Shown in pieces: positions 1 to 8,947 of a DNA stretch of 64,000 nucleotides. A program made the translations under genes and the position numbers. The notes beneath the pieces are model-generated. The model saw only the letters and a program-made list of their open reading frames with translations, had not been told where the DNA came from and did no database searches. Source of the DNA: Nostoc sp. TCL240-02 (GTDB taxonomy: Bacteria > Cyanobacteriota > Cyanobacteriia > Cyanobacteriales > Nostocaceae); the NCBI RefSeq assembly GCF_013343235.1, contig NZ_CP040094.1:613501-677500 (forward strand), in the 5' to 3' direction. Positions within the stretch are counted from its first letter, which is position 1. The number at the start of each line of letters is the position of its first letter.

Positions 1-266
<266 letters not shown>

Positions 267-267
267 G

Positions 268-460
268 GGGGATGAGTGGATAAAGAGGCAGGGGAGCAGG
301 GGAGGTAGGGGGACAAGGGGGACAAGGGGGAATTATTGAATAAGTCTCTCCCTTGTCTTCCCCCTCTACCTTGTCTCTTCTTCATGCCCAATGCCCACTT
401 GCCCTGAGCGGAGCCGAAGGGATGCCCAATTCCCAATTCTCAATTCCCAATTCCCTAAAA
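268..460. repeat. G-rich low-complexity DNA plus dispersed intergenic repeat, copy 1
   Basis: After rsmH there is a run of GGGG-AGCAGGGG-type DNA, then a block (about 321-430) that returns almost unchanged at 7807-7900. Both copies hold GGGGGAATTATTGAATAAG, a CTCTTCTTCATGC segment and the hairpin-prone CCCTGAGCGGAGCCGAAGGG. The block ends in tandem CCCAATTCC-type words. A reverse-strand frame through it (203-436) is open only because of composition and is not a gene. Confidence 0.8.
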
Positions 461-506
461 CAACAATCTGCTAATCTAGCGTTGTTGAAGAGTTGAAAAA
501 TAATAG

Positions 507-1160
507 ATGGAAATTAGTAATCTGTTTACAGCAGGTGGCATAGTTATGTGGCCTCTGCTGGCATTCTCTTTGTTAGGTGTGGCGCTGATTATCGAGCGGA
601 TCATCTTTTGGGTAAGAATAAATAATCGCCAAAATAAGGTAGTGCGAGAGGTGTTACAGTTTTATCGCCTTGATAATGTAGTTAGTGCTTTAGATAAGTT
701 GCAAAAGAATGCTGATTTACCCATTGCCCGAATTTTTTTAGCAGCTTTAGAATTAGAAGAGCCGACACCAGAGGAATTTCGTTTGGCATTAGAAAGTGAA
801 GCACAAGCCGAAATTCCCTTACTTAAGCGATCGCAAAACATTTTTGAGACAATTATTGGTCTTGCGCCGTTGTTGGGACTTCTCGGCACTGTCTTAGGAT
901 TAATTAACTCCTTTGCCTCTCTAAATCTTGGAGATGTGGGAGGTACTAAAACAACAGGTGTCACATCTGGGATTAGTGAAGCTTTAGTATCCACAGCATC
1001 AGGATTAGTAGTAGCAATCTTTACACTATTATTTGCTAATACTTTCCGGGGACTCTATCAGCGCCAGATAGCTTGGATTCAAGAATATGGTGGACAGTTA
1101 GAATTACTCTACCGCCGTCGCTACGAAAGAGGCGATAAATCCCATGCACCTACCAGATGA
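507..1160 (+). CDS. MotA/TolQ/ExbB proton channel family protein
   Basis: A 217-residue inner-membrane protein of the ExbB/TolQ type, the proton-channel half of complexes that use the proton gradient to energise outer-membrane transport or envelope work. Three hydrophobic segments are visible: about residues 12-33, 113-135 (GLAPLLGLLGTVLGLI, the typical second helix with its small-residue packing) and 155-178. The length is usual for the family. No ExbD/TolR partner follows; the next gene is a short unknown protein, so the partner must be elsewhere. The ATG at 507 has only a weak purine stretch (GTTGAAGAG) upstream. ExbB and TolQ cannot be told apart from this sequence alone. Confidence 0.88.
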   Translation: MEISNLFTAGGIVMWPLLAFSLLGVALIIERIIFWVRINNRQNKVVREVLQFYRLDNVVSALDKLQKNADLPIARIFLAALELEEPTPEEFRLALESEAQAEIPLLKRSQNIFETIIGLAPLLGLLGTVLGLINSFASLNLGDVGGTKTTGVTSGISEALVSTASGLVVAIFTLLFANTFRGLYQRQIAWIQEYGGQLELLYRRRYERGDKSHAPTR

Positions 1161-1306
1161 AGCGAAACTGGATAATTGTAAATTAGCAATCGGTAATTGG
1201 GATTAGTTTACTACTTGTTACCAATTTTGCTCTGCAATTTTTGACTCTATATAGTGTTCTAAAATAACAAATAGCTTTTTCGCTACACTTTTTGAGGGAA
1301 TATTCC

Positions 1307-1513
1307 ATGACTATTTGGGTAAATGAGCAAATTGATCCGTCTGGGATGATTCATGCCTGTATTGCTACTTGTAATGAATCTCAAGCTAAAGAGTGTCATG
1401 ATTCCTTCCAGAATAATTTGACCGAGAAGCAAAAGGCAGCAGGTTGGATAGCGCAATTGCGGACAGTTAATTCTTGGGATGAAGTGCCGGTGAATTCTTT
1501 AAAACTCAATTAA
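1307..1513 (+). CDS. Small conserved-looking hypothetical protein
   Basis: A 68-residue soluble protein beginning MTIWVNEQID. The frame can be extended to a TTG at 1292, but GAGGGA at 1294-1299 is well placed as a ribosome binding site for the ATG at 1307, so that start is preferred. Three Cys residues occur (in HACIATC and KECHD), without a CxxC pair. The product is not recognised. It sits alone between the ExbB-like gene and the cblD-like gene. Confidence 0.6.
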   Translation: MTIWVNEQIDPSGMIHACIATCNESQAKECHDSFQNNLTEKQKAAGWIAQLRTVNSWDEVPVNSLKLN

Positions 1514-1811
1514 TTGGGTGAGATGGAGTTAATTTTTTGGGGTTTTAATCGAACGGATTTCAGGAGCGTAGGCGTAGCCAGCTAGATGCATCGCTTGTCT
1601 ACACTTATGCTAATGCCTACAGGGATCGCAGCAAATCCCATAAACACAGGTTAATAAAGGATAAAATTCGGATTAAAATTCTAAAATTATTAGCAAATGC
1701 TTCTAAAAAAAGTAACATGAAAAAGGAAAATGATGATTTTTCTGAACTTTTAAGAGCTATCATCTATACCGTAGATTAAATTTAAAAACTTGTATAAGTC
1801 AAATCAATTTA

Positions 1812-2369
1812 GTGAACTATCCCAAGGTTTACACTTCGGAGCAAGCCTGTCCTATTAATTTAGTTGGCGAAACGGGACAAGCGGTTCAAATTTCAATTCA
1901 TGCTCCCAGTCAATATATCTGTGCCAACTGCGAACGGATATTACCAGATTGGAAACGGCAGCCATTTTTAAGAGTAGTGATTGTCTTACAGCGATCGCGT
2001 TATCAATTAGTCAAAAAGACGGCAGAAGTAGAGACAGAGAAAGAACGCTTACGAGAAAAGTTTATGCGATTTGGCTGTGATTTAGCATTTAATCTGCGCG
2101 ATCGCGGCTATTTAACAGACTTAATCGACCCTCGTACAGGCTACCCTTTACTGTCTCATCCCGGAGCAATTCCCCACGACGACACAGCAGTTGTCAAAGC
2201 TTTACTTAATTATCCAGTGATTAAAAATCAATGCCGTGTACTAGTGCATCCTGAATGGGGTGCAGCAGTTTATCCTAGCATTTTGATATCAGAAGCTCCG
2301 CCAATTTTGATCGAATGGGTTGCAAAAGGTATAGCATCCATGCATGGGTGGAAAGAAATTGATCGTTAA
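1812..2369 (+). CDS. Methylmalonic aciduria and homocystinuria type D (MMADHC/CblD)-like protein
   Basis: A 185-residue protein whose C-terminal half aligns by eye with human MMADHC (CblD). The segment ERLREKF, an ELR/DRGY-type LRDRGYLTDLIDP motif, and the late CRVLVHPEWG...SILISEAPP correspond to the same order of motifs in the human protein. MMADHC directs processed cobalamin to its target enzymes; what the bacterial form does is not established, so a cobalamin role is inference. The predicted start is a GTG at 1812. It is shorter than the human protein and lacks a targeting region. No cobalamin riboswitch motif was seen upstream. A cobH-like gene lies far away at 56.7 kb. Confidence 0.72.
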   Translation: MNYPKVYTSEQACPINLVGETGQAVQISIHAPSQYICANCERILPDWKRQPFLRVVIVLQRSRYQLVKKTAEVETEKERLREKFMRFGCDLAFNLRDRGYLTDLIDPRTGYPLLSHPGAIPHDDTAVVKALLNYPVIKNQCRVLVHPEWGAAVYPSILISEAPPILIEWVAKGIASMHGWKEIDR

Positions 2370-2632
2370 TTGGGAATTGGGAATTGCGAATTGGTTATTT
2401 GTCCCTCATATCTTTATGTATGTTAGAAATGGGTATGTAAGGACGCATAGTAACACCTGTGTCTCCAGATAACTTCTTCCAGAAAACTAGGACTGTTGAA
2501 GCTTCTAATAGTGCGGCTTGCTACTTCCCTCTCATGAGTGAAACTACTTATAGAAAAAGGGAACGGGGAACTGCTAAAAAGAAATAAAAGTGTACTGAGT
2601 TTTTTTCAGAAATCAAATATGAGTCCTAATAG

Positions 2633-3658
2633 CTAATCAAATTGACAAATAGACTTTGGTTTTACAGGACAATTTTTGGGTGCAAGCGAGTTATTCTTAA
2701 TATTAAGAAAAGTCAATTTTGTCAGAGCGGATAAAGGCTTGATATTGCTGATTTCATTTGAGTTAAGGGAGAGTTCAGTCAAATTAGTCAGAGCAGATAA
2801 AGGCTTGACATCGCTAATTTTATTTGATTCAAGAGAGAGAAAAGTCAATTTTGTCAGAGCGGATAAAGGCTTGATATCGCTGATTTCATTTGAGTTAAGG
2901 TAGAGATAAGTCAAATTAGTCAGAGTGGACAAAGGCTTAATATTGCTGATTTGATTCTCGCGCAGGGAGAGAGAAGTTAAATTAGTCAAAGCAGACAAAT
3001 GCTTGATATCGCGGATTTCATTTGAGCGGAGAGAAAGAGCAGTCAAATGAGTCAGAGTGGACAAAGGTTTGATATCGGTGATTTCATTTGTCCCGAGGTC
3101 GATAGAAGTCAAATTAGTCAGAGCAGACAAAGGTTTGATATTACTGATTTCATTTATGCCAAGGTCAAGAGAAGTCAATTTTGTCAGAGCAGACAAAGGC
3201 TTGATATCGCTGATTTTATTTGAGTGGAGGGAGAGAGAAGTCAATTTTGTCAGAGTAGATAAAGGCTTGATCTCGCTAATTTCATTGAAATTGAGGTCTA
3301 TAGAAGTCAAATTAGTTAGAGCAGACAAATGCTTGATATCACTAATTTTATTTGAGCCGAGGTCAAGAGAAGTCAATTTTGTCAGAGCAGACAAAGGCTT
3401 GATATCACTGATTTTATTTGAGTTGAGGTTAAGAGAAGTCAAATTAGTCAGTTTTTGGTTAGCCTGCTTGCAGTTTTGAGTTTGGGCTTTTTCTAAAAGA
3501 ACTTCAACAGTATGTTTTGTCTGTGAAGGTAAAGTTGATTTCTGCTCACACCAATCTGTAAAGCTTTTGGGAGTTGTCAGAGGAGCAGCAATAGCCTGTG
3601 TGGTGTAAAATCCCAAAGTAAAAGTGTATATTGTGGTGATGCTAAATGTAAGTTTCAT
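2633..3658 (-). CDS. Secreted leucine-rich repeat protein (SDS22/internalin-like)
   Basis: A 341-residue protein with an N-terminal signal peptide (about residues 1-24, ending TQAIA-A) and then roughly twelve 22-residue leucine-rich repeats of pattern LTxLTSLDLxxNxISDIKPLSA-type from about residue 70 to 330. This repeat length and spacing match the SDS22/internalin class, which forms a curved solenoid for protein binding. A Cys near residue 32, one near 63 and two in the last 15 residues may close disulphide caps at both ends. The repetitive coding DNA produces long open frames on the other strand, which are not genes. The binding partner is unknown. Export to the periplasm or outside is inferred from the signal peptide. 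Confidence 0.88.
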   Translation of the reverse strand: MKLTFSITTIYTFTLGFYTTQAIAAPLTTPKSFTDWCEQKSTLPSQTKHTVEVLLEKAQTQNCKQANQKLTNLTSLNLNSNKISDIKPLSALTKLTSLDLGSNKISDIKHLSALTNLTSIDLNFNEISEIKPLSTLTKLTSLSLHSNKISDIKPLSALTKLTSLDLGINEISNIKPLSALTNLTSIDLGTNEITDIKPLSTLTHLTALSLRSNEIRDIKHLSALTNLTSLSLRENQISNIKPLSTLTNLTYLYLNSNEISDIKPLSALTKLTFLSLESNKISDVKPLSALTNLTELSLNSNEISNIKPLSALTKLTFLNIKNNSLAPKNCPVKPKSICQFD

Positions 3659-3728
3659 CGCATGAAATTATACTTTTAATGTATGCAATTACACTATACA
3701 TAGATTATTTAAAGCTTGGTATAAAAAA

Positions 3729-4745
3729 CTAGCTATTTTTCGGTCGTCGCAATTTCTGAGAACCAATTGGGCCGAGGATTTGGTTTAGGCTACGCAACTG
3801 TTCTGCTGTACCCATACCGATTAGCCGATCGCCCGGCATTAACACCGTATCGCCTGTGGGGCCACCAATTAAAGTCCCATCAGCGCGGCGAATTGCCAGA
3901 ACTAATGCCCCAGATTGCGATCGCAATCTCGCTTTTTGCAAACTCTGACCCACAAAAGGACAAAAAGCCGGGTCGAGTAAAAATTCTTCCATATATAACT
4001 GACGGTCTGCACCTGTCAGAATCCCGTCTACAAAATCTAACACTTGGGGTCTGAGTGCCGCAGCAGCCATGCGCTTCCCACCAGTAATATAGGGGGATAT
4101 CACTTCATCTGCACCACCGCGTCGTAACTTCTGTAAAGCTTCTTCTGTACTTGCGCGGGCAATCACCCGAATTCCTGAGTTCAGTGTTTTGGCTGATAAA
4201 ACTATATATAAATTTTCGGCATCGGAAGGTAGGGCTGCAACAATACACATCGCCCGTTCAATACCAACTTTCAGAAGCGTATCATCTAGGGTAGCATCAC
4301 CTTGGAATGCTGTATAACCTTCTGCTTGCGCCCTTTGCACAGATTCCATATCAGCATCAATCACTACAAAAGGTACGCCTTCTGCCTGAAATTCCTTAGC
4401 AATTTGACGACCAGTACGGCTAAATCCACAAATGATGTAGTGTTCTGACAGGGATTCCATTAACCGCCTCTGTTGCTGTAGCCGAATTCCTTCTTGAAAG
4501 TAGCCTTGAATGATCGCTTCTGTAAATCTGTTGACAATGTAACCGATATTAACCACACCCAACAAAATCAGGGCAATCGTAAACAATCGTCCTCGGCTAC
4601 CTAGTGGATGAGTCTCACCGTATCCCACAGTCGCTAGAGTGATGACTGTCATGTAAGCCGCATCTTCCCATGCCCAGCCCTCCACTAATGAGTACCACGA
4701 AGTGCCAATAAGGAAAACACCGCCAAGAGCGATCGCCCCGGCCAT
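3729..4745 (-). CDS. Potassium channel with TrkA-N/TrkA-C (RCK) regulatory domains
   Basis: A 338-residue membrane protein of the two-helix K+ channel type. Two hydrophobic helices (about residues 2-20 and 52-72) enclose the pore loop with the selectivity filter TVGYGE (about 39-44). A Rossmann-like TrkA-N domain follows from about residue 95 (HYIICGFSRTGRQIAKEF, the GxGxxG-type nucleotide site with S in one place), then a TrkA-C domain to about residue 325. This is the MthK-like arrangement in which ligand binding to the RCK ring gates the pore. The ATG at 4745 is preceded by AAGGAG with very short spacing; the open frame runs about 70 bases further up but without another ATG, so the N-terminus may be slightly longer. 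Confidence 0.9.
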   Translation of the reverse strand: MAGAIALGGVFLIGTSWYSLVEGWAWEDAAYMTVITLATVGYGETHPLGSRGRLFTIALILLGVVNIGYIVNRFTEAIIQGYFQEGIRLQQQRRLMESLSEHYIICGFSRTGRQIAKEFQAEGVPFVVIDADMESVQRAQAEGYTAFQGDATLDDTLLKVGIERAMCIVAALPSDAENLYIVLSAKTLNSGIRVIARASTEEALQKLRRGGADEVISPYITGGKRMAAAALRPQVLDFVDGILTGADRQLYMEEFLLDPAFCPFVGQSLQKARLRSQSGALVLAIRRADGTLIGGPTGDTVLMPGDRLIGMGTAEQLRSLNQILGPIGSQKLRRPKNS

Positions 4746-4882
4746 TAACTCCTTTTGGATACGTTGATATTTTTGCTCAAGTGTTGAAAATGAAGTAACA
4801 ATAGTACTTTTAACCTACTTTTTCTAGTTTTCTGCTAACTTTTTAGTATATTTAAACTCAGTTTGACTTTGAGGATTAACTG

Positions 4883-5506
4883 ATGACTCAAGCCCTACAA
4901 AGAAAACTAGTTACGTTTGAAGAATTTATCACTAAATACCCTGATAACTCAAATAAACGCTACGAATTGCACGATGGAGTAGTAATTGAGATATCACCAC
5001 CGATAGGCGACCATCAGGAGATTATTTTATTTTTAATTGAGAGATTTATTTTAGAATATACCCGACTGAAGCTGTCTTATGGCTGTTCCAAAACAGCATT
5101 CGTAAAACCATCTGAAAGTGAATCTGCTTATTTACCAGATGTGTTGTTGTTAAACCGCCCCAACCTAGTAAATGAACCTTTGTGGAAAAAAGAATCCACT
5201 CTTACTCAAGCAGAGTCAATTCCTTTGGTAGTTGAGGTCGTAAGTACAAACTGGAGAGATGATTATTTTACAAAATTGGGTCGTTATCAAGAAATCGGCA
5301 TTCCTGAATATTGGATTGTAGACTATGCAGCACTGGGAGGCAGACGATTTATAGGCAACCCCAAACAGCCGACAATATCGATTTATTCACTAGTTGAGGG
5401 TGAATACCAACTCGACCTATTTCGTGGAAGCCAATCCATCCAATCACCCACTTTCCCAGAATTGGATTTAACGGCAGAGCAGATATTTAATGCTGGTAAT
5501 ATTTAA
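4883..5506 (+). CDS. Uma2 family putative endonuclease (DUF820)
   Basis: A 207-residue protein of the Uma2/DUF820 family, which is hugely expanded in cyanobacteria and has a PD-(D/E)XK nuclease fold. Visible landmarks are the N-terminal TFEEFITKYPDN and YELHDGVVIEI region, the acidic PDVLLL motif (about residue 90) and VVEVVSTNWRDDY...K (about 116-131), which together supply the Asp, Glu and Lys of the nuclease site. Cellular targets of this family are not known. It is a single gene with a clear ATG; a hairpin lies downstream at 5596-5642. Confidence 0.87.
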   Translation: MTQALQRKLVTFEEFITKYPDNSNKRYELHDGVVIEISPPIGDHQEIILFLIERFILEYTRLKLSYGCSKTAFVKPSESESAYLPDVLLLNRPNLVNEPLWKKESTLTQAESIPLVVEVVSTNWRDDYFTKLGRYQEIGIPEYWIVDYAALGGRRFIGNPKQPTISIYSLVEGEYQLDLFRGSQSIQSPTFPELDLTAEQIFNAGNI

Positions 5507-5595
5507 ACGGCATTTTTTGAACCGATCAAAATACCTGAAAGTCTTGTCCGTACTTGAATACGTCGATTTTATTTAATGCTTTTTTTAATTAAAGC

Positions 5596-5642
5596 CACAC
5601 TTCATACTTCATTCTGTAGCAAAAAATGAAGTATGAAATGTG
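5596..5642. terminator. Long hairpin between Uma2 gene and argD
   Basis: Two 18-base arms (5596-5613 and 5625-5642, CACACTTCATACTTCATT and its complement) pair with one G-T position around an 11-base loop. It lies 90 bases after the Uma2 stop codon and is not followed by a T-run, so it may be a terminator-like or repeat-derived hairpin rather than a classical Rho-independent terminator. Confidence 0.5.
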
Positions 5643-5730
5643 AGCTATAAACGTTAACTTAAAAAGAAGTACGAGTTGTGCTGGATAAAAAGTAATTTTT
5701 AAGGATTTCTAGCAAACTAGTAAATAACTA

Positions 5731-5755
5731 TATAATGAAAAACTTTCAGGAGGAG
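5731..5755 (+). promoter_or_regulatory. -10 element and strong Shine-Dalgarno for argD
   Basis: A perfect TATAAT lies at 5731-5736 and AGGAGGAG at 5748-5755, five bases before the GTG start. No convincing -35 hexamer is seen 17 bases upstream. If the TATAAT is used, the transcript leader would be only about 20 bases. The strong ribosome binding site is the reason to accept the GTG start. Confidence 0.6.
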
Positions 5756-5760
5756 CGGTA

Positions 5761-7044
5761 GTGAGCCTACAAACTCTCGTTGACCAAGCCACCATCCCCC
5801 CAGATTCAGGGTCTGTAGCATCTAGTCCCTTTGATGCAGATAGCTTTAATGAAGCTGTCATGTCTACCTACGGTCGGTTTCCCTTAGCCTTAGAACGGGG
5901 TGCTGGATGCCGGGTTTGGGATACACAGGGACGAGAATATCTGGACTTTGTAGCGGGAATTGCCACTTGTACTTTGGGACACGCCCACCCAGTTATGGTA
6001 GAAGCGGTAACACGCCAAATCCAAAAGCTGCATCACGTCTCTAATTTGTACTATATTCCCGAACAAGGTGAATTGGCAAAATGGCTTGTTGAACATTCTT
6101 GTGCCGATCGCGTATTTTTCTGCAACTCTGGGGCTGAAGCCAACGAAGCCGCTATTAAGCTGGCGCGGAAATATGCTCACACAGTATTAGAAATTGAAAA
6201 ACCAATTATTCTAACCGCCAATGCGAGTTTCCACGGCCGGACTTTGGCGACTATTACCGCTACAGGACAACCGAAGTATCAAAAGTATTTTGATCCTTTG
6301 GTTCCTGGATTCCACTACGTAAATTACAACGATATTAACGCTGTGGAAGTGGCGATTAGCGAGTTAGATGAAGGCGATTATCGAGTAGCAGCAATTCTGA
6401 TTGAGCCATTGCAGGGAGAAGGCGGTGTGCGTCCAGGAGATGTTGCCTATTTCAAAAAGCTGCGGAAAATTTGCGATGAAACTGGCATTTTATTGATTTT
6501 TGATGAAGTGCAAGTTGGTATGGGACGCAGTGGCAAATTATGGGCTTACGAACATCTTGGCGTTGAACCGGATATCTTCACCAGTGCCAAAGGCTTAGGT
6601 GGCGGTATTCCCATTGGTGCAATGATGAGTAAGAAATTCTGCGATGTTTTTCAACCAGGGGAACACGCCAGCACCTTTGGCGGCAATCCTTTTGTGTGTG
6701 GTGTAGCACTCAGTGTTTGCCAGACATTGGAACGGGAAAATATTTTGCAGAATGTTCAAGACAGGGGCGAACAGTTGCGAACTGGATTAAAAGCGATCGC
6801 AGCTAAATATCCTCAGTACATTGGCGAAGTTCGGGGTTGGGGTTTAATCAACGGTTTGGAGTTGCGAGCCGATATTCAACTAACCGCAGCCGATGTCGTC
6901 AATGCTGCCATCAACGAAGGTGTATTGCTTGTACCAGCCGGGCCAAAAGTAGTTCGATTTGTACCACCGTTAATTGTCACAGAAGCAGAAGTAAATACTG
7001 CCTTGCAAGCTGTGGAAAATGCGATGTCTAACGACAAGCCGTAG
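5761..7044 (+). CDS. argD: Acetylornithine aminotransferase
   Basis: A 427-residue class III PLP aminotransferase. ArgD converts N-acetylglutamate semialdehyde to N-acetylornithine in arginine synthesis, in the cytosol. The N-terminal TYGRFPLALERG and LDFVAGIATCTLGHAHP blocks, the SGAEANEAAIKLAR motif for phosphate binding, the FDEVQVGMGRSG block and the PLP lysine in TSAKGLGGGIPIGAM (K277) are all present. The length fits ArgD. The start is a GTG at 5761 chosen for its strong ribosome binding site. Related enzymes (succinylornithine or GABA aminotransferases) share these motifs, but the cyanobacterial ArgD pattern is the best fit. It is transcribed alone with a terminator at 7086. Confidence 0.93.
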   Translation: MSLQTLVDQATIPPDSGSVASSPFDADSFNEAVMSTYGRFPLALERGAGCRVWDTQGREYLDFVAGIATCTLGHAHPVMVEAVTRQIQKLHHVSNLYYIPEQGELAKWLVEHSCADRVFFCNSGAEANEAAIKLARKYAHTVLEIEKPIILTANASFHGRTLATITATGQPKYQKYFDPLVPGFHYVNYNDINAVEVAISELDEGDYRVAAILIEPLQGEGGVRPGDVAYFKKLRKICDETGILLIFDEVQVGMGRSGKLWAYEHLGVEPDIFTSAKGLGGGIPIGAMMSKKFCDVFQPGEHASTFGGNPFVCGVALSVCQTLERENILQNVQDRGEQLRTGLKAIAAKYPQYIGEVRGWGLINGLELRADIQLTAADVVNAAINEGVLLVPAGPKVVRFVPPLIVTEAEVNTALQAVENAMSNDKP

Positions 7045-7085
7045 GGCGGCTACGCAAATCTTACCAAATAGAATATTGTTTGTGT

Positions 7086-7113
7086 AGAGACGTTGTAATG
7101 CAACGTCTCTTTT
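7086..7113 (+). terminator. Rho-independent terminator-like palindrome after argD
   Basis: Arms AGAGACGTTG (7086-7095) and CAACGTCTCT (7101-7110) pair perfectly around TAATG and are followed by TTT. The same AGAGACG-type palindrome family occurs inside moeA (29753-29780) and within the MITE at 38.5 kb, so this terminator is probably a domesticated dispersed repeat. Confidence 0.6.
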
Positions 7114-7721
7114 CATTCTGGAGAAATTTCCCGATAAGCTTGCCGACACTGTTCATAATTGTCTGGCAAAATCTCGGCATTACCAAAACATAATTGTTCG
7201 TGAGTAGTAATTAAAGTTTCGTAAGGCTGTATGGGAGTCACAGCCGATCGCAGCAATTGCAGATATTCTCCATCTGTACGGCTGAGTTTGTGGGGTGCGA
7301 TCGCTTTTTGATGCAACTGCTGCAACATTGCTAAATAAATACAACGGCAAGCCTCACGGTAGTTACCTTGACGATAAAATTCTTGCGATCGCTCCAACAA
7401 AAGCGCTATGGATGACTCACTAGAGCGAGTTTTTGCACGAAAATTAGTCAGATTGCCACTTCTATTCAGCCAAGAATATACATAAGGGCTGAATTCCCGC
7501 CATAATTGCCAACCCACCCAAACTACAAATAAGCCAATTACCAGCCAAAACAGAAATTTTAGCAATTCACCAAGCCAAGGGCTGATTGACCATCCATTAG
7601 GCAATTCGGGTAAAGTTTTCTCAAAGCGGTAAAACTGGTATTCCCACCATTCTCCCGCTTGTTGTTGAAATTGGGAAAGCTGCCAACTCCAGCTAGTTTT
7701 TTCAAAAGTATCTGTAGGCAT
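7113..7721 (-). CDS. DUF4129 domain-containing membrane protein
   Basis: A 202-residue protein beginning MPTDTFEKTSWSW. The open frame continues upstream to 7904, but that extension translates only the intergenic repeat and low-complexity DNA, so the ATG at 7721 is chosen. One transmembrane helix is visible at about residues 57-76 (FLFWLVIGLFVVWVGW). The C-terminal cytoplasmic part (about 105-200, GNYREACRCIYLAMLQQL ... LSRTDGEYLQLL) matches the DUF4129 pattern, often found in proteins near transglutaminase-like genes. No such partner is adjacent here. Function is unknown. Confidence 0.8.
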   Translation of the reverse strand: MPTDTFEKTSWSWQLSQFQQQAGEWWEYQFYRFEKTLPELPNGWSISPWLGELLKFLFWLVIGLFVVWVGWQLWREFSPYVYSWLNRSGNLTNFRAKTRSSESSIALLLERSQEFYRQGNYREACRCIYLAMLQQLHQKAIAPHKLSRTDGEYLQLLRSAVTPIQPYETLITTHEQLCFGNAEILPDNYEQCRQAYREISPE

Positions 7722-7938
7722 AGGGGGAAGGGGGAGTGGAGAGCAGGGGGCAGGGGAGCAGGGGAAGTGCGGGGATGAGGGAGCAGGGGGAGCAGGGGGA
7801 CAGGGGGACAAGGGGGAATTATTGAATAAGTCTCTCCCTTGTCTCTTCTTCATGCTCAATGCCCACTTGCCCTGAGCGGAGCCGAAGGGATGCCCAATGC
7901 CCACTTGCCCTGAGCGAAGCCGATGGGATGCCCAATGA
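7722..7938. repeat. Low-complexity DNA and dispersed intergenic repeat, copy 2
   Basis: AGCAGGGGGACAGGGG-type DNA (7722-7806) is followed by a second copy of the block seen at 321-430, starting GACAAGGGGGAATTATTG at 7807. In this copy the CCCTGAGCGGAGCCGAAGGG palindrome is present twice, the second time with changes (GAGCGAAGCCGATGGG), followed by TGACTAATGAC words. It separates two genes on the reverse strand. Confidence 0.8.
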
Positions 7939-8439
7939 CTAATGACTAATGACTAATGACTCCTTTTTTATCATTATCCAGCCGATAACAACAAGTAGCG
8001 CACCGAATGCCAAAAATCCTAGATCCCAAGCTAACTCATTTGGGCCTGGTTTCACATGATGAACACCGAGAATTTGGTGGTCAATTAAACCTTCAACCAA
8101 GTCGAACAACCCACTACCAATCAGTATTGATCCAATAAAGGTCTGTGATGACCAAGGAACATCATCACGCCGTCCAGCACGCCATAGTAACACAAGTCCA
8201 GTCGCGGTGAATACCCAATCTAAGGTATGAAAGAACCCATCCCATACCATGTTCAAATCTATATTCGCTCTGTTTGTCAGAGGTCGAATGTTACTAAGCA
8301 TGTGATGCCACTGGAGGATCTGATGCAGTAAAATTCCATCAATAAACCCTCCTAGACCCACACCAAGAAAAATCCCAGCAGTAATTAGTGGTGCGCGTCG
8401 GTTGATGGTTCCACTTTTTGCCTCCATTGTCAACCTCAT
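7939..8439 (-). CDS. DUF2243 domain-containing membrane protein
   Basis: A 166-residue protein with four hydrophobic segments (about residues 18-38, 70-88, 102-122 and 138-158). It has paired His motifs, HQILQWHHM after the first helix and DHQILGVHHV after the third, which are the hallmark of DUF2243. The symmetry of the two motifs suggests an internal duplication and a possible metal or haem site in the membrane, but that is inference. The ATG at 8439 is used; another Met four residues later (8427) is also possible. Function is not known. Confidence 0.82.
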   Translation of the reverse strand: MRLTMEAKSGTINRRAPLITAGIFLGVGLGGFIDGILLHQILQWHHMLSNIRPLTNRANIDLNMVWDGFFHTLDWVFTATGLVLLWRAGRRDDVPWSSQTFIGSILIGSGLFDLVEGLIDHQILGVHHVKPGPNELAWDLGFLAFGALLVVIGWIMIKKESLVISH

Positions 8440-8554
8440 AGATAGGCTTTTTCACCAAAATACAACTCTTTTGGCAAAAATATCTTCTATCTTGAGGCAA
8501 GTAGGATCGTTGAAGGAGGCAAGATGGCAATATTCTTCTCTTTTGAAAAATTAA

Positions 8555-8947
8555 TTAATCTTCAACTTTTATTTGCATACCAGCTTTCACTGGGTCGAAA
8601 TCTTGGGGAAAATGGGTGGTGCGATCGTAGTCTGCTTTTTCCAGCTTTGCTCCTTTGAGATCGGCTTGGCGGAGATTTGCTGACATCAACAATGCTCCCC
8701 TAAGATCGGCATCCCTCAGATTAGCTTGTTCGAGGTCGGCGAAACTCAGGTCGGTTCCCCTGAGATTAGCGCCACTTAGGTTAGCTTCACTCAAGTCAGC
8801 ATAACTAAGGTCAGATCCTTTCAAGTTAATGCCTTGCAAATCGGCATTACCAAGTTCTGCTTTACTAAAGTCCCGTTTTCCTGCTGCATAACTCTCCACA
8901 AGAGTAGCGGCAGTATTTATGGGCTGTTGAGAATTAACTTCAGGCAT
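8555..8947 (-). CDS. Pentapeptide repeat protein
   Basis: A 130-residue protein in which residues about 28-108 are A(D/N)LxX pentapeptides, for example AELGNADLQGINLKGSDLSY and on through SANLRQADLKGAKL. These build a right-handed quadrilateral beta-helix. About 16 pentapeptides make four turns. The flanking N-terminal 25 residues and the C-terminal 20 residues are not repetitive. Cyanobacteria have many such proteins and most have no assigned role. It has no signal peptide, so it is probably cytosolic. Confidence 0.88.
   Translation of the reverse strand: MPEVNSQQPINTAATLVESYAAGKRDFSKAELGNADLQGINLKGSDLSYADLSEANLSGANLRGTDLSFADLEQANLRDADLRGALLMSANLRQADLKGAKLEKADYDRTTHFPQDFDPVKAGMQIKVED

Noticed and set aside
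1514..1811. Cobalamin riboswitch before the cblD-like gene
   Set aside because: I looked for the B12-box and the paired elements in the 298-base leader and did not find them.
2676..3479. Forward-strand ORFs opposite the LRR gene, and a possible CRISPR-like periodicity
   Set aside because: The 66-base period is the LRR coding repeat. There are no unique spacers and no short palindromic direct repeats, so this is not a CRISPR array.
7722..7904. 61-residue N-terminal extension of the DUF4129 protein
   Set aside because: It is Pro/Ser low-complexity sequence encoded by the intergenic repeat; the family begins at the ATG at 7721.
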